From the NCBI GenBank assembly GCA_025267735.1, contig CM046307.1, positions 53,439,395 through 53,503,394 on the forward strand: 64,000 nt of DNA. The letters run 5' to 3'. The notes below the pieces were generated by a model. That model had not been told where the DNA came from, made no database searches, and saw nothing but the letters and a program-made list of their open reading frames with translations. Within the stretch, counting starts at the first letter, position 1. Each line of letters starts with the position of its first letter. Origin of the DNA: Mactra quadrangularis. Lineage: Eukaryota; Mollusca; Bivalvia; Venerida; Mactridae. Shown here in pieces: positions 1 to 12,000 of this stretch. A program made the translations under genes and the position numbers.

Positions 1-1603
1 ACAATTCTACGTTTGGTTGTGCTGCGGCTTTATTCCTTGCAAAATGACATTCAGTTGGATATGTTCAGCGATTTTTATTTAATTAAATTGTTTCAATGTT
101 TTTTTTTTTTAATAAAGAGTGATCTACACAGTTCTATATAAGGAGGAAATCGTTAGAAACAGTAAATGTGAGTTATAATTATACTATGAAGGCGCTTTGT
201 GCCGCTCTTCTTATATTTCTGCAATCACGAAGCGACTTTCCGTCTACCCACTCATTAGAAAAGCTTAAAAAGGACTCTGTATATGAGCGTACAACTTGTA
301 ATAAACACATAATCTAACCAGTGATAGCAGCAGCCCTATTTTATGCAGAGGTAAAAAGGAGAACGGCCATAGAAAGTAGTTCAGGCCAATCTTTAAGAAG
401 ACATGCTTAAAAAGAGACCACAATCATTGGACCAACATTTAGACATTAAAAAATATAGCTTTGTTACAAACCGTTTTTTAATAACCCATTTTGTTATGAT
501 CATTACAATTTGGGGGTTTTATTACAAAACGGATTGTATCATAGCTTAGCGATAATACAGTGGAGCGTTGAGTACATGAAGTTTGATTTTATGAGATTAT
601 TCTTTGTATGTAATAATATTGTTTTCATTTCTGTTGTTAGGATAATGTTGTATTGATCATCATGCTAGGGTTTGTGCTGTGTTTAGTGTTGAAAGGTTAA
701 AGTTGTTTTTGGGGGGTAAAAAAAGGTGTAATTCATCATGCTAGGGGTTGTGATGTGTTAAGTATTGAAAGGTTAAAGTTGTTGTTTTTTGGGGGGTAAA
801 AAGTTGTAATTTATCCAACTTATCTACGAAAGTAGTGAGTATCCAGCTATCCTGGACAACTGCTTTCAGTTTGGGCTGCCAGTAATTTATTTTGGGCAAC
901 CAAAAGTCTACAAACTAGTTATAGCGCTTGCTACTTAAATGACCTGTTCGGGCAATAACTTTCATATCCTTATTTTCTTAGACTGTTCAAGCCATGTCTG
1001 CTACAAGATATTATATATATGACTATTTAGCGTGTTCAAGTAAGACATGATTGAAAGCTATGAGCTATATATAAATACAGCTCTTTAAATTCTTATAGAC
1101 TATTGCCTGTTACAAGTAACAAATATGAAGAGAACGGATTTGGTTAGACATTTTATGAGAGGCTGTGTCTGGAAATTTGGTACATTTGTCAATATATGTC
1201 AGCACTCAACCAGGCAAACTCAGAGAAAATGATTTCAATATTAGATAAATACATCTTCAGACAAATCTCTACTCGCTAGAGAGATTTGTTCAAATACAAT
1301 AGTTACTGTGGTCTCCGAATTTATAAACGCTAACTGTGTAATGCGAGTTAGTTAAGAAGTGTTAAATGTTAGAACTATCTTAATCATTATGTCTGGATCT
1401 TTAGTTTTAACATACGTATGGTTGGTAGGATTGAATATACTTCAGACTGATTGAATGATAAAATAAATTGTGATTAAATCCCAAAGGAGAAACCCAATCC
1501 TGTGTTTCGGTTGCAAAGATCGCTTACCGTGAATCGCCAAAAAATACACATGGTCTGATTTATAGAAGGTCCTGGATACGATCCATATTGCTGATAATGG
1601 TCG

Positions 1604-1840
1604 TTAACGTCGCAAAGCCGATAAACGTCGCAATTGACGCTAAACGTCGCAACAAAACAAACGACAATCGTTGCAACCACCGCCAAACGTCGAAATGGCC
1701 ATGGCGTTAAACGTCATAACACTGACGCTAAATGTCGCGCAAAAATCGACTGATGCTGTTTTAAAAACGTCGCAAACTTAACGCCAAACATCTCACTTGT
1801 TTGACACTTAGCGCTAGTGTTGCGACGTTTAGCGGCGATA
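1604..1840. repeat. Array of degenerate GACGCTAAACGTCGCAAC motifs (A1)
   Basis: About ten imperfect copies of a ~15-20 bp motif around TAAACGTCGCAA are crowded here. The last part (1800-1840) is in inverted orientation (GTTGCGACGTTTAGCG). The same array lies in A2 at 18125-18345, and an inverted version lies just beyond the right end of A2 at 22701-22850. Such sub-repeated inverted ends resemble foldback-type elements; this reading is inference. Confidence 0.7.
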
Positions 1841-2107
1841 CATCGTACAAAGTATAAAGAGTATCAACCAACATAGCCGCTTTTTGAAAGAGAAACAAAT
1901 TACATGTATACAGAAATGATTAATTAGACAAATCCATCATAATTTTATATTTTAGTAATATAGCTAATCATATTATCATATTAATCCATTTGTCATCATA
2001 CTAATATTGTATAACAGAACATACAGTAACTTTACTCTCCTCCTTCGGAAACAATTACGTTAATACATTTGTAATGTTGATTTTATTTTTGTATGATGTT
2101 TTTGACA

Positions 2108-2603
2108 AAAACATGTGATACACATATGTGTGATACACATATATATTTGTGTGATTCTGCTTTGAATATGTATGCCTATATCTAAAATTAGATGGATTAC
2201 CGAGAGTTAGTTTACAAAGATGATCGGGATTGCATATATATATATATATTTATCTATAAGCAATATTTATTGCTCTTTCTTTCAATAACGGGTCTTGAAA
2301 GAGGTGATTAATTTTTGTTTGTTTGTTTTGTTTTGTAATTTGTTTCTTTTTGAAACACCTATAACTTATACATATATAATGATATGACTATATATTGTAA
2401 TCCGGTAATATACTATCTAGCAACTCACTATGATACTATGTATTATAAGTTAGATCCATTGCATTTTGTTCTGTTCTGTATTGATAATCCATTATGATCA
2501 TTTATATTGTACTGACATGTCAATGTACTTGTATTTGCCGCTTGGGTCTAAGACCTTCCGGTGCTTATATGAATAAACGTGTAAAACTTGTAAACTTGTA
2601 AAC
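2108..2603 (+). mobile_element. 5'-truncated LINE 3' end inserted only in A1
   Basis: The insertion is absent from A2. It is flanked by TTTGACA on both sides (2101-2107 and 2604-2610), while A2 has a single TTTGACA at 18595-18601. The right end carries AATAAACGTG followed by a short TTGTAAAC repeat tail, as expected of a non-LTR retrotransposon 3' end. No reverse transcriptase sequence is left. The left part includes a TA-rich tract near 2235-2250. Confidence 0.7.
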
Positions 2604-2743
2604 TTTGACAGTAAGTTTCATGTATAGTAAAAAAACCACATTGTGGTCAGAGTTCGAATGGAATTCAGAAACTCTCACTTAAAATACATACAGTTATACT
2701 AGTGTCTTGAAGATTCCTGTATGCCAAAAATGTTATTTATATA

Positions 2744-2883
2744 ATGATTGTGAGGATGATGATAGGGATGATGATGATGATGGTGAGAATAATACTACGT
2801 CTACTAATAATTACTACATTTCGTAACAATAATAATGATAATGTGAATAGTTATCATTAATTATTATGTTGATGATTATCATG

Positions 2884-2924
<41 letters not shown>

Positions 2925-3020
2925 AAAGAAGAAGGAGATGCTGATGATGTTATTGTTTATGATGATAATGATGGTAATGATGATGGTGGTGGTGGTGTTA
3001 TGTAGATGATGATGATGATT
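2744..3020. repeat. Trinucleotide microsatellite (GAT/GCT), A1 version
   Basis: Mixed GAT/TGA repeats contain a clean run of about nine GCT units near 2887-2916 and a short GGT run. The orthologous position in A2 has a far longer GGT tract. ORFs through it are low-complexity artefacts. Confidence 0.85.
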
Positions 3021-4838
3021 GTGATAATCTATTTTATGAAGATAACCCATTTTTCTTTACATTATAGTTTTACAATATGCTTTTAATAATAAAACGAAAA
3101 TAATTACAATACATGTAATGCGAAAAGAGCGATACATTGTAAATCATTGTGAAACCAAGTTGTTGATATGTTTCCATGTTTGCTCTCATTTCCTCACAAT
3201 CTTGATGTCAAAACCAAAATAAATCATCCTATTAGACCCGAGGGAGGTGTAGAATAAAATGACAAAACTACAGATCTACTATAAAAATGTAAACGAAACT
3301 ATTTGTTTTATGAAGTATTCCGTACACATGTATCGGTTGTTTTACGATTCAGGCACTATCTTCGTTTGTTTTACATTACTTATGCCTCTTATTTGACCAC
3401 TCTAACTATTATATGTCTATTGTGAGTATTTTACGAAGAAAACGGAACAAGCCGCTTTTTTTACAAAGAATATGTTAACATTTGACTTTTTGGGAAATAT
3501 ACGATCTTATACAAAAAATAAGGAAATATATACGATGAAGAAAACGGAAACAAACGATTGTTTACGAATGATAATGAAATATCTTATGTTTTACGATACA
3601 GACAATCTCAGCGGATATAAACCACACTAATGTCTCAATGAATATTCCAAAAATAAATTTTACGGCGCTGCGTATAAACAAGTCTAGGGAAAGTTTTTTC
3701 GTTAAAAATGGCAGGAAATAATCAGCGTTCGATAATTACTGCGACTTTCTGTCCATGGAGAGTGTTATTTGATAAATGACTGTCTATTTATTGTTGTCCA
3801 GAATGGACGTGAATGTTAATGTAGTTTAATGGTTCCCAAACTCTGACAGTTTACAACATAGAAATGATAAATGACAATAAAAGATGGAATAATATGACAT
3901 ATATATTGGGCAATGATTATAAGTATTCTCTAGAAACTGGAGATTGTTGCTTCCCTCATTATGCAGATCATCTTCCCTTAAGAGTAATAGATTTTATACG
4001 AGTGGAAGTTTCTTGGTTCATTGTGTATGTAAGATTTTTTTTACGATTTACTAGTACTAGCGCTTTTTAGCCGATTTTCTGCCATTTTTTCCATTCATCT
4101 CGTTGTACATAGTCAGTCGACCTACTCATTGCCCTGCACACCATTAGACCTTAAGCATTTAACTTGATCTAGTACAATTCTTTACCACTGGCGGTTAATT
4201 GCTTTACTTAAAGCTCTTGAAAAAGAGAAAACGGCCAATATTGTCTTTAACAGGAGCATATCATTTCAAGCTTCTGCAAGCGTTTTCAAAAAAATGTGGA
4301 ATTATCTCTAAGACTTCTTGCGCTTCTTTATAATTGTAAACTTTATATAAAATTACCACGATTCGCCTTATTTTAAATTTACTTAAAAATACTATTTTGC
4401 ATAACTGCCGTAAAATTTAAGACCGGACGGAACAAATTTCATTTATATAAAAAATAGATAGACAACTGTCTTTAATGAAAAAGGTCGCAAAGATTGATGG
4501 GAAAATAATGAATACGAGGCAAAACATTTACGATTGATGGGTTGTTGAGAGGAAGGTGCATCTGTTAAATACGATTGTAGCAATATAACAAGATTGATTG
4601 AATTAATTGTCTCTGAGTTGATGAAACTGAGGGTTTAAACAGTTAATATTGATCTAACTATGAAATGCGAGACCTCGTCCGGGGCACCTCGGTGATCTTT
4701 TACGCAGACATGCCTCAGGAATCATCCTGAAGCATAGTTTGTGAAAACTGAAATTGAGACAAATGAATCATGCTTTTGTACACTACAGCAAATTGATTTA
4801 ATGTATGTGTTGTTTTATATTATTTAATTGTCAGTGGT

Positions 4839-4926
4839 GCATACATTAACCCAACTGATTTAAATACTCACTACAGTTCTTCTCGAACAAACATTGAGTA
4901 TTTAAATCAGCTGGTATAATGTATGC
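4839..4926. repeat. Long hairpin (imperfect palindrome) in A1
   Basis: The left arm GCATACATTA...CTGATTTAAATACTCA pairs with TGAGTATTTAAATCAG...TAATGTATGC on the right, leaving a loop of about 24 bases. The same hairpin is kept in A2 at 20919-21006. It could be a tiny MITE or an old palindrome. Confidence 0.7.
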
Positions 4927-5461
4927 GTTACTGACAGTTGAATACGATTTAACAATACAGTTTTCCATATGTGATTTGGAAACAGCCAAACTGTTGGCCC
5001 CAGATGGAGGGAATAGTGTTTTGAACTGTTTCCCGAGGCTGTACTTTAATCTATTTTACTCTGATTTATGTCTATATCAGTGGTACTCAGTGAGCGATAC
5101 AATGCCGTCATTGCCCCTCTGGTTCTAATAAATTATGTTTCACAATAGTTAAATCAGTATCATTGACGACACTAAACGCTTACAAGTTTGCTAGTTTTGT
5201 CATGTTAAACACGATTGTTATCTAACCAATGAATATATATTGAAAATTATTCCTTCTATACAAGAATAACAATAATATTTTCTGGCACAAATATGATTAG
5301 GGATTTCTATTTCTGTAGTTTTATTTAAAATAACTAAATCAGTGACGCTTACATTGTAACGTCTGACTGGTCGCTAAGAGATTGGTAGGCATGGAAACCT
5401 CTGGGCACGAATTTAAAATGGCTGTCTAGTTAACTAACGAAAGTTCATTGTCTCTTACTTA

Positions 5462-5536
5462 CATTCTCGTTCCCAGAGCCTAGTAAGATTCTCGATACTA
5501 GATCGAGAATCTTGATAACCTCGGGGTACGAGAATG
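5462..5536. mobile_element. 75 bp palindromic CATTCTCG element (A1 copy)
   Basis: The element begins CATTCTCGTTCCCAGAG and ends CGAGAATG, and the two halves are reverse complements over most of their length. It is flanked by a perfect 8 bp direct repeat, CTTACTTA (5454-5461 and 5537-5544), which suggests a target-site duplication of hAT size. Related copies lie at 21549-21623, 36483-36562 and about 38432-38505. Confidence 0.8.
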
Positions 5537-6587
5537 CTTACTTATGTCTGTAAAGACTTTTGTCTGAATTACTGCCAATGAAATATCGTACCCTCCAAAA
5601 CTTATTGGACAAATCGAATTTTGAGAAAAAATGATCATATCATTTGCACTTCCAATTATAACGTATTCGTATCTCATACTTGTAGTTTGTATCGTATGTT
5701 GATAAACTAAAAGAGGCTGAATATTATTATTCTTTTTTTCATATGCAAGGCAACTACATGTATTTACTTAGTCCTGTTAAATGATATTGCAAGTTATTTC
5801 ATAAATATAATCTGTGCAAAATGATTAATGTTATCAATGAATAGAAAATATCATTTTTGTAAGCTTTTATCGTACTTTAAGAAACTATATTTTAGCTCTG
5901 AATGGCGTTAGAGACTGTAAACCTTAAAGGTTTAGTCTGACACAAGCTGTAATTATCCATTGTCTAGTCTGTAATATCACATTCATTAGTGTTGGTTCTC
6001 TTTTCATTACCATTTTCAGTCTGTGATGTAGATGGTTCCATATTATTACGTGAGTCTATAAAATACTTAATTGTAAGTTTTATTGTGATTTAATGATAAG
6101 CGGTATTAAATAGCTATTTTATATCGATACGTGTTAACTGTAAGCCTTCATCGTGATAGCACACAGGAAATACCATAAAACGCTGACTTCGTTGACCGAT
6201 TATAGCATTACAATGTATGCATTATAAAGACATAAAGGTTGTTTCATGTAATTGACCGTTTGCTACAGATGGTAAAACACGGGTTCTCCTGATTTTTAAT
6301 TTAAAAGAATTCCTACAAAGAGTTGCTTTCAGAATATTATCATAACAAAAATCAACAGTTCGACTGATGTAATACTCAATTTAATTTCAAGTAGACAATA
6401 TGTTCATGCAGAATCGATGGAAAGACGTGTTCCACAATCATTGACAAATAGACACAGAGGAAGCGCTTCACCTTTAAAACAGTTCTGTTTTATTATACTT
6501 AAGAAGAAAAGTAGAAATTCATTTCGATACAGACATCCGTGTTGGTACAGTGGTCATACATTCGAGAAAAAACGAATAAACAAGACA

Positions 6588-8133
6588 AATTATTATTATT
6601 AAATCACTTTCCACAATTTTCACACATACCCCAAACTATATCACCATTGTCTTTATTAATTACGAACGAATTAATGAAACTATATATTGTTTTTTGTGTG
6701 TGATTTGGAAACATTTCGCCCGCCTTTGGTTCCGTCTGCAATATACGGACGTGAAAATTGCAAACACCCAACACAATTGAAATTATACTCATTGTACTCA
6801 GGTGTGCTTATTGGATTTCAATATAATAACTTTATTTTGCTACAATCACCTGCGGTAGTATAAACTATATAAAATTTTATATGTATAAAACTCACCGTAA
6901 CTCGTTTCACTTTTAAACATTATTCTCTTACAACAGGAACCGAATCAATTTTGAAACTTAAACAAGTTACGACAGGTCTTATATATATAAAGGACTTTTA
7001 CTCATGACTGTATCAGCTATCTGGTCATTTTTGTGTATACAATAAGGGACCTTTGTCAGTTATTTCCCCTTGTATACTCTTCAAATAGGTAGGTTCAATT
7101 AGTTGGATTACTCGGATTTTACCCTTACTGATCAATGTCAATTTGCCAAAATTAACCTTTAATATATTTTTGTTAATCATTAATCTGTTTGAAATTCAAG
7201 CTATAAGTAAGTATTTTTAGGGTAAAGAACTATTTAAATTTCATCACTTTTGTTAATATCTTTATTAACAAGAAAGCTATTTGATGAAATATTTTGTTAT
7301 CCTTACATAGGACTATAATGATAAAATCCGAGGATTCCAACTGTAAGGACCTACTTACCAACTGGATTGCTTCAGATTTTACTTGGGAAAGATTACGGAC
7401 ATAAGTCCCTAATTTTAGTATTTATTTAGTAACATTGTAACGGAGCCTTTAAATGTGACGAGAAGTGTGTGAAAGTATCAATATTTGTGATGTTACAATG
7501 ATATGACGTACTGTTATATACGTGTATAGAACATGGTACATCACTAGATTGTGGATGACATGATACATACAAGCATGATATTCATTGATTACATTATATC
7601 GTAAGGTTATGCCATAAGGACCACGTCGGTTATTGAAAACTCTAGCGATTATTGGCGATTTTAATGGCCCCGATACTTAATTTGATACGGAAAATGGTCC
7701 CTATTTCAATACCATTCTGCTAGTAAGTTATGTAGTTCTATGGTCTTAATAGTGAATCATAATCTCGTAATTGGCACTTATATTGACTTTTCTTCTTGTA
7801 AAAATGACAACGAGAACTGCGTAGCTGAGCCGGCTGATGTAAATGACAAATTTCAAGTGTCTATGAACGGCTTCAAATCCCAATGCAAAGAATAAGAAGT
7901 TAATTGAAATTTTATGAAGCAGCACAGAGGCAGCATCGAACATAAATCTTTCTATATTTAGACTTACCCTTTACTTAAATTTCACTGAATAACATGATAT
8001 AACGTGTACTAGTATCCTAGGCGACAAGCACGTCATATGTAGACATACGTGTTTTTGACTCGGAACCTTGCTGACTGACTATGAATACATGTATAATAAC
8101 CATGTCACAGTATTATAACCAGCCCTATGTAGC
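6588..8133. other. No recognisable gene
   Basis: AT-rich sequence between block A1 and the repeat at 8161. Only short ORFs are present, none with a recognisable domain or bordered by convincing splice signals. I see no RNA gene. Confidence 0.6.
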
Positions 8134-8160
8134 GATATCATTTACGAGCTTTACTAAAAC

Positions 8161-8536
8161 CAATCTGATTAAAACCCGATCTAAAATCTTTCGCTCGCCT
8201 ACTCGCTAATTTAGATCTGGCCTTTTTCAAACGAGGGTCACGTTCAGGTGACCTTTTCTCATCATAATATTAATGACGAAATTGTTATAATACGTAACTT
8301 GTTTACATCGTCTACGTCTCGCAATTTGAAATGAGACGTCCAATGGCAGACTGTGAAAAATACCGCTATTAAATTAGCTTGCAAACCTTGGTCTAAAAAT
8401 AGAAATTACGAAATCCAAATGTTATTAATAGTGTTTCGTCTAGATGAAAGCTACGCATTGATTAGTCGACATAAAGGTCATCTCGACGTGACCCTGCATT
8501 GAGAAAGTAGAGATCCTGTACGACAATGCTCTAAAG
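8161..8536. mobile_element. ~376 bp dispersed element with ~27 bp flanking repeats
   Basis: The sequence from CAATCTGATTAAAACCCGAT to GTACGACAATGC recurs at 35281-35645. Here it is flanked by near-identical 27 bp repeats (8134-8160 and 8537-8563, GATATCATTTRCGAGC...), which look like a very long target-site duplication. An internal palindrome GGTCACGTTCAGGTGACC lies near 8236. No terminal inverted repeats and no poly-A tail are seen. The variable duplication length favours retrotransposition; the class is unassigned. Confidence 0.7.
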
Positions 8537-9260
8537 GATATCATTTGCGAGCTTTACTCAAACCATATAGAATCCAATTCACCCTCTAAATGCCTACCAA
8601 AATTAAAAGTACTGGTCTCCACTTGTCAATGCGCCTTGTCGAACATCACTAGCAACACCATTTTTCATGTATGACTTTCATGCTATAAACAGGCTTGTAT
8701 GGTATATAGAGAAGCAGAGTAGATTAAACAATACAATAAAAAGGTAGCACTTTAATCAATTCTTTAAATGGATAGCAAATACATACAGATACATTGGCTT
8801 TTTACAGAGACTTTTTACTTAATTCTGATTTGTGTCATGCCATTCTACATATATTTATTGTTTAACAGAAAGGCTTTGTGACGTCTGTATATGGCTAAAT
8901 TGTAAATTCATTCATGTAACTTTGTATATTGTATTATATTGGAAAAGGTCACACGGAATTTTGTTCAGGTCTACCAACGATATAACAGGAAGACCAAAAG
9001 GAGCCCAGTTTTAAAACCTACAAGAAACATTGATAATTTCCTTGACTTACATGCAATTGCTTAAACTCATTGAGGTTTTATGCATACATACATCTTTATT
9101 GGCAAATAACGGCATTTACATATGCCTTTGGCCATTTACAATTCTCATGGCAAAGACCACACATTCAAAAATATATATCAAATACAATATTCAATATAAT
9201 GAAACAGTTAAACAATAACAAAACAGTAACAAAATACAATATAGATATTATAAACAGTAA

Positions 9261-9533
9261 TTAAGTGTTATTACAACGATTCCTGATAGATAGAGATTCT
9301 TTTATAAATTTTGCGATACTTATGATGTTAATTTTTTTCTTAGATTTCATATGATAAATAGATTTGTCAACAGTAGGCCAGGAACAGTTACGAAAGTATT
9401 TAGATCTAATGGGGGAATATCTACTACAACAGAATAGAAAATGATACTCAGATTCGACTGAATTTTGGGTACACAATTTACACAAGCGTTGGCTACGTTC
9501 AATACCTGCGATGCTACCGTTTTCAATTTCCAA
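9261..9533 (-). pseudogene. LINE C-terminal zinc-motif fragment
   Basis: The frame contains R-x-C-K-L-C followed by H-x4-C (LCKLC...YHFLFCC), the CCHC-like motif found at the C-terminus of many non-LTR element proteins. Upstream codons (LSKFRLSNHKLEIE) continue the same frame beyond the nominal start, and the join to the preceding piece at 9556 is broken by a frameshift. It belongs to the degraded LINE at 9075-12000. Confidence 0.8.
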
Positions 9534-9555
9534 TTTGTGATTACTAAGTCTAAAT

Positions 9556-9984
9556 TTAGAAAGATGAATTTCTTAAACTGTTATTAGTAATAATGCTTAA
9601 ATATTTTTCAAATTCAAACTCTGTTTTAAATTTACAGTAATAGTGAAGTTTCGGCATCGCAGATATTGAAGTTCGCCACTCTTGTATAAATTGATCATTT
9701 ATTCTATTTTTAATTACAATGTAATAGTTACAGTCTGTATAACATTTTTGATGTATATGAGTTAAACCCAAATGATCAATAATAGACTTTAGGCGAGATG
9801 ACCATGTTACACCATGTCTAATATTATATAATTCCTCATACATAGAATACATTAAAGAATTTCTATTTTTCATGAGTTTGAACCAAAATTTAATTGACCT
9901 TAATGTACAAATAACTGACAGGGGATATCTACCTAATTCACCATATACTGCCATATTGGGTGTTTGATTGGAAACTCCTAGCAT
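9556..9984 (-). pseudogene. LINE post-RT linker fragment
   Basis: This 142-codon stretch (MLGVSNQTPNMAVYGELGRY at its start) resembles the region between RT and zinc motif in invertebrate non-LTR elements (typical LGV...N..VYGELG..PL wording). Homology-like sequence continues upstream past an in-frame TAA (VPILTYGSEVLG), so the start codon is not real. Confidence 0.75.
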
Positions 9985-10314
9985 TTATTTACAAAATTTA
10001 ATGTGCAATTTATCAATATCTTTAAAATTATATATACCTAGGACCTCTGATCCATACGTTAGTATTGGAACAATCATTTTATCAAAAAGAGAAACTTTAT
10101 CTTTAAGTCTAATTCAATTTGGTCGAATAAAAAAGTAGATTATGATAAGCCCGCAGTGCTTGTTCGTTCAAAGCTTTAATTGCTGCTGAAAATTTTCCAT
10201 TGCAAACAAATTTAATCCCTAGATAGGTAAAACTTTCAACAAGTTCGAGTTTTTCATTATTGATGAAAAAATCTTTATATACAGCTTGTTTACGTTGTTC
10301 AAAAATACATACTT

Positions 10315-11337
10315 TTAGTCCCCATTTCTCTGAATATCTATATTATCAATTTGGCATTGTAGGCTATTGGGATCAGTGGTAAACATAACAATATCGTCTG
10401 CAAATAGTATCATATATAAAGATAACAGATTAAGATCGTTTTCAGTCAGTGAATTAAAATCAATATGATTGATAATATCATTTATAAATAAAATAAAAAG
10501 CAAGGGAGACAATGGCTCACCTTGCTTAAGACCAACTGAAACATCAAAAAAATCTGACATGTGTACATTATTGGACAGTTTAATACATGATTGCACATTA
10601 TTATAAATACATTTTATAACATTAATTAATTTGCAGCTAATATCGGATTGTAATAATTTGATCCATAGAGCGTCTCTGTTTACAGAGTCAAATGCTCTCT
10701 GGTAATCAATAAAAACACAGTACAATTTTGACTTATTACTTAGAACTTTTTGTATAACAGAATGCAGTATAAAAATAGCATCTGAAGTGGATCGACCATC
10801 TCTAAAACCAAACTGAGAGTTATTGAATTTATCATGTGATTCACACCATTTGTTAATACGATTTCTCAAGATTAATGAAAATATTTTGCCCATAGTATTA
10901 ACCAGAGTTATCCCTCTGTACTGAGACGGATTACTTTTATTCCCTGCCTTAAAGATTGGTACTATATTGCCTTTACACCAAGCATCAGGATAGATACAAT
11001 TGTCAAAAATATAATTGAATATAGTACTTAAATATGGAGACACAATCTCATTGGCGTCGATAAAGAAATCAGCAACCAAATTATCATTATCACAACTTTT
11101 GTGACGTTTCATTGAGGATAAAGTTTTACTGATTTCATCAATCGAAATAGGCCTGTCAAGTTCTTCAATATATTGTTGATCAGTTCCAGTATCTGAAGGT
11201 ATGTCTTCATCGGAGAAATTACCAAACGACATGTTAGATATATTTTCAAAATAATTTTTAAAATCATCAACGGAAACATTTTGAGTCAAAAAGCAATTTG
11301 AGTCATTTTTATTGTTAATTTTTTTATATACTTCCAA
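10315..11337 (-). pseudogene. LINE reverse transcriptase fragment
   Basis: All main RT blocks are readable in order: the fingers motif YRGITLVNTMGKIFS, the palm block FIDYQRAFDSVNRD (first catalytic Asp), GLKQGEPLSPLLF, and the catalytic FADDIV box. These define a non-LTR reverse transcriptase that would prime reverse transcription on nicked target DNA. The frame is lost at both ends: upstream, a frame change near 11330 separates it from SPRQFWKYIKK-type codons and the endonuclease piece; downstream, a further shift follows the FADD box. The catalytic residues are intact, but the protein cannot be made whole. Confidence 0.92.
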
Positions 11338-11368
11338 AACTGACGAGGCGAATTTTTACTCATGGAAC

Positions 11369-11998
11369 TTAATTTTTTCTCTCGGTATTGAAATATTTAT
11401 GTTTAGCTTTACGTTTTACTTTACTGTATTCGCTTCTGCATTGGAGGAAAAGCAACTTACTAGCATCCGTTTTGTGAGCATTGTATAAACGTTTAGAATG
11501 GTAAAATCTAGCTTTAGCTGATTTACAGTCACTATCAAACCAGGCTGATTTACGGCATTTTACTTTATTTTTAACATTAACTGTGCGACCAAAACATTGG
11601 AAGGAAATGTCATATATACATTCAGAGAGCTTATTAACACATTCGTTAATGTCATATTCATGAGATATAAACTTATCATTTATATCATCGAACTGATGTA
11701 GTTTAGAGTTTAAAACTTCTAAAAATTCAACCTTTCGAGAACTATCCCAAAATATTTTATCAAATGATCGATTGTCACTAAAGGATTCATTAACAATATG
11801 ATTGATAGAAAACGTAAAAGGACAATGATCAGAGAACTCTGTCATATCAAGAATACAAAAATTGTTGATACATGAAAAACATTCAACATTGGTAATAAGA
11901 TAGTCAACTAGACTAAAAACAGGTTTGTTACGTAATATAGCATTATAAGTACATTTACCCTCTTCTAATCGACCATTTACAATACACATATTATTCAT
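11369..11998 (-). pseudogene. LINE endonuclease C-terminal fragment
   Basis: The fragment has SLVDYLITN followed by SDHCPF, the late motifs of AP-like endonucleases of LINEs (the SDH motif holds the active-site His). A Lys/Arg-rich linker follows, up to a stop at 11369-11371 created by a slip in an A run. The N-terminal catalytic Glu region is missing because the element is truncated near 12000. Confidence 0.8.
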
Positions 11999-12000
11999 TT

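Larger units (their letters stand above)
1..6587. repeat. Duplicated block, copy A1 (left end outside window)
   Basis: This stretch matches 16669-22700 in the same orientation nearly throughout. The common sequence starts at window base 1 (base 1 pairs with 16669) and ends after a shared AAACGAATAAAC/TAGACA at 6587 and 22700. The copies differ by many substitutions and small indels, a ~500 bp LINE fragment present only here (2108-2603), a ~150 bp stretch near 4180-4330 missing from A2, and very different microsatellites at 2744-3020 versus 18740-19300. No coding exon is visible. A 69-codon ORF at 4919-5128 has a counterpart in A2, but the differences I see change amino acids, so I do not call it a gene. 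Confidence 0.85.
9075..12000 (-). mobile_element. Decayed, 5'-truncated non-LTR retrotransposon (LINE-1 of this window)
   Basis: Reading from high to low coordinates, the element encodes the end of an AP-type endonuclease (11998-11369), a reverse transcriptase (11337-10315), a linker region (about 10310-9556) and a C-terminal CCHC-like zinc motif (9533-9261). A short 3' tail with AATAAAGATGTATG follows (near 9083-9100). The 5' side stops inside the endonuclease at about 12000. At least five lesions separate the pieces: two frame changes around 11330-11380, one near 10330, a stop at about 9985 and one frame change near 9545. It is therefore a dead copy. The clade is not certain from motifs alone. 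Confidence 0.9.

Noticed and set aside
4919..5128. 69-codon ORF conserved in A1 and A2
   Set aside because: The visible differences (Leu/Phe, Pro-Asp/Arg-Ser, Asn/His) all change residues and no domain is recognisable; conservation follows from the block duplication.
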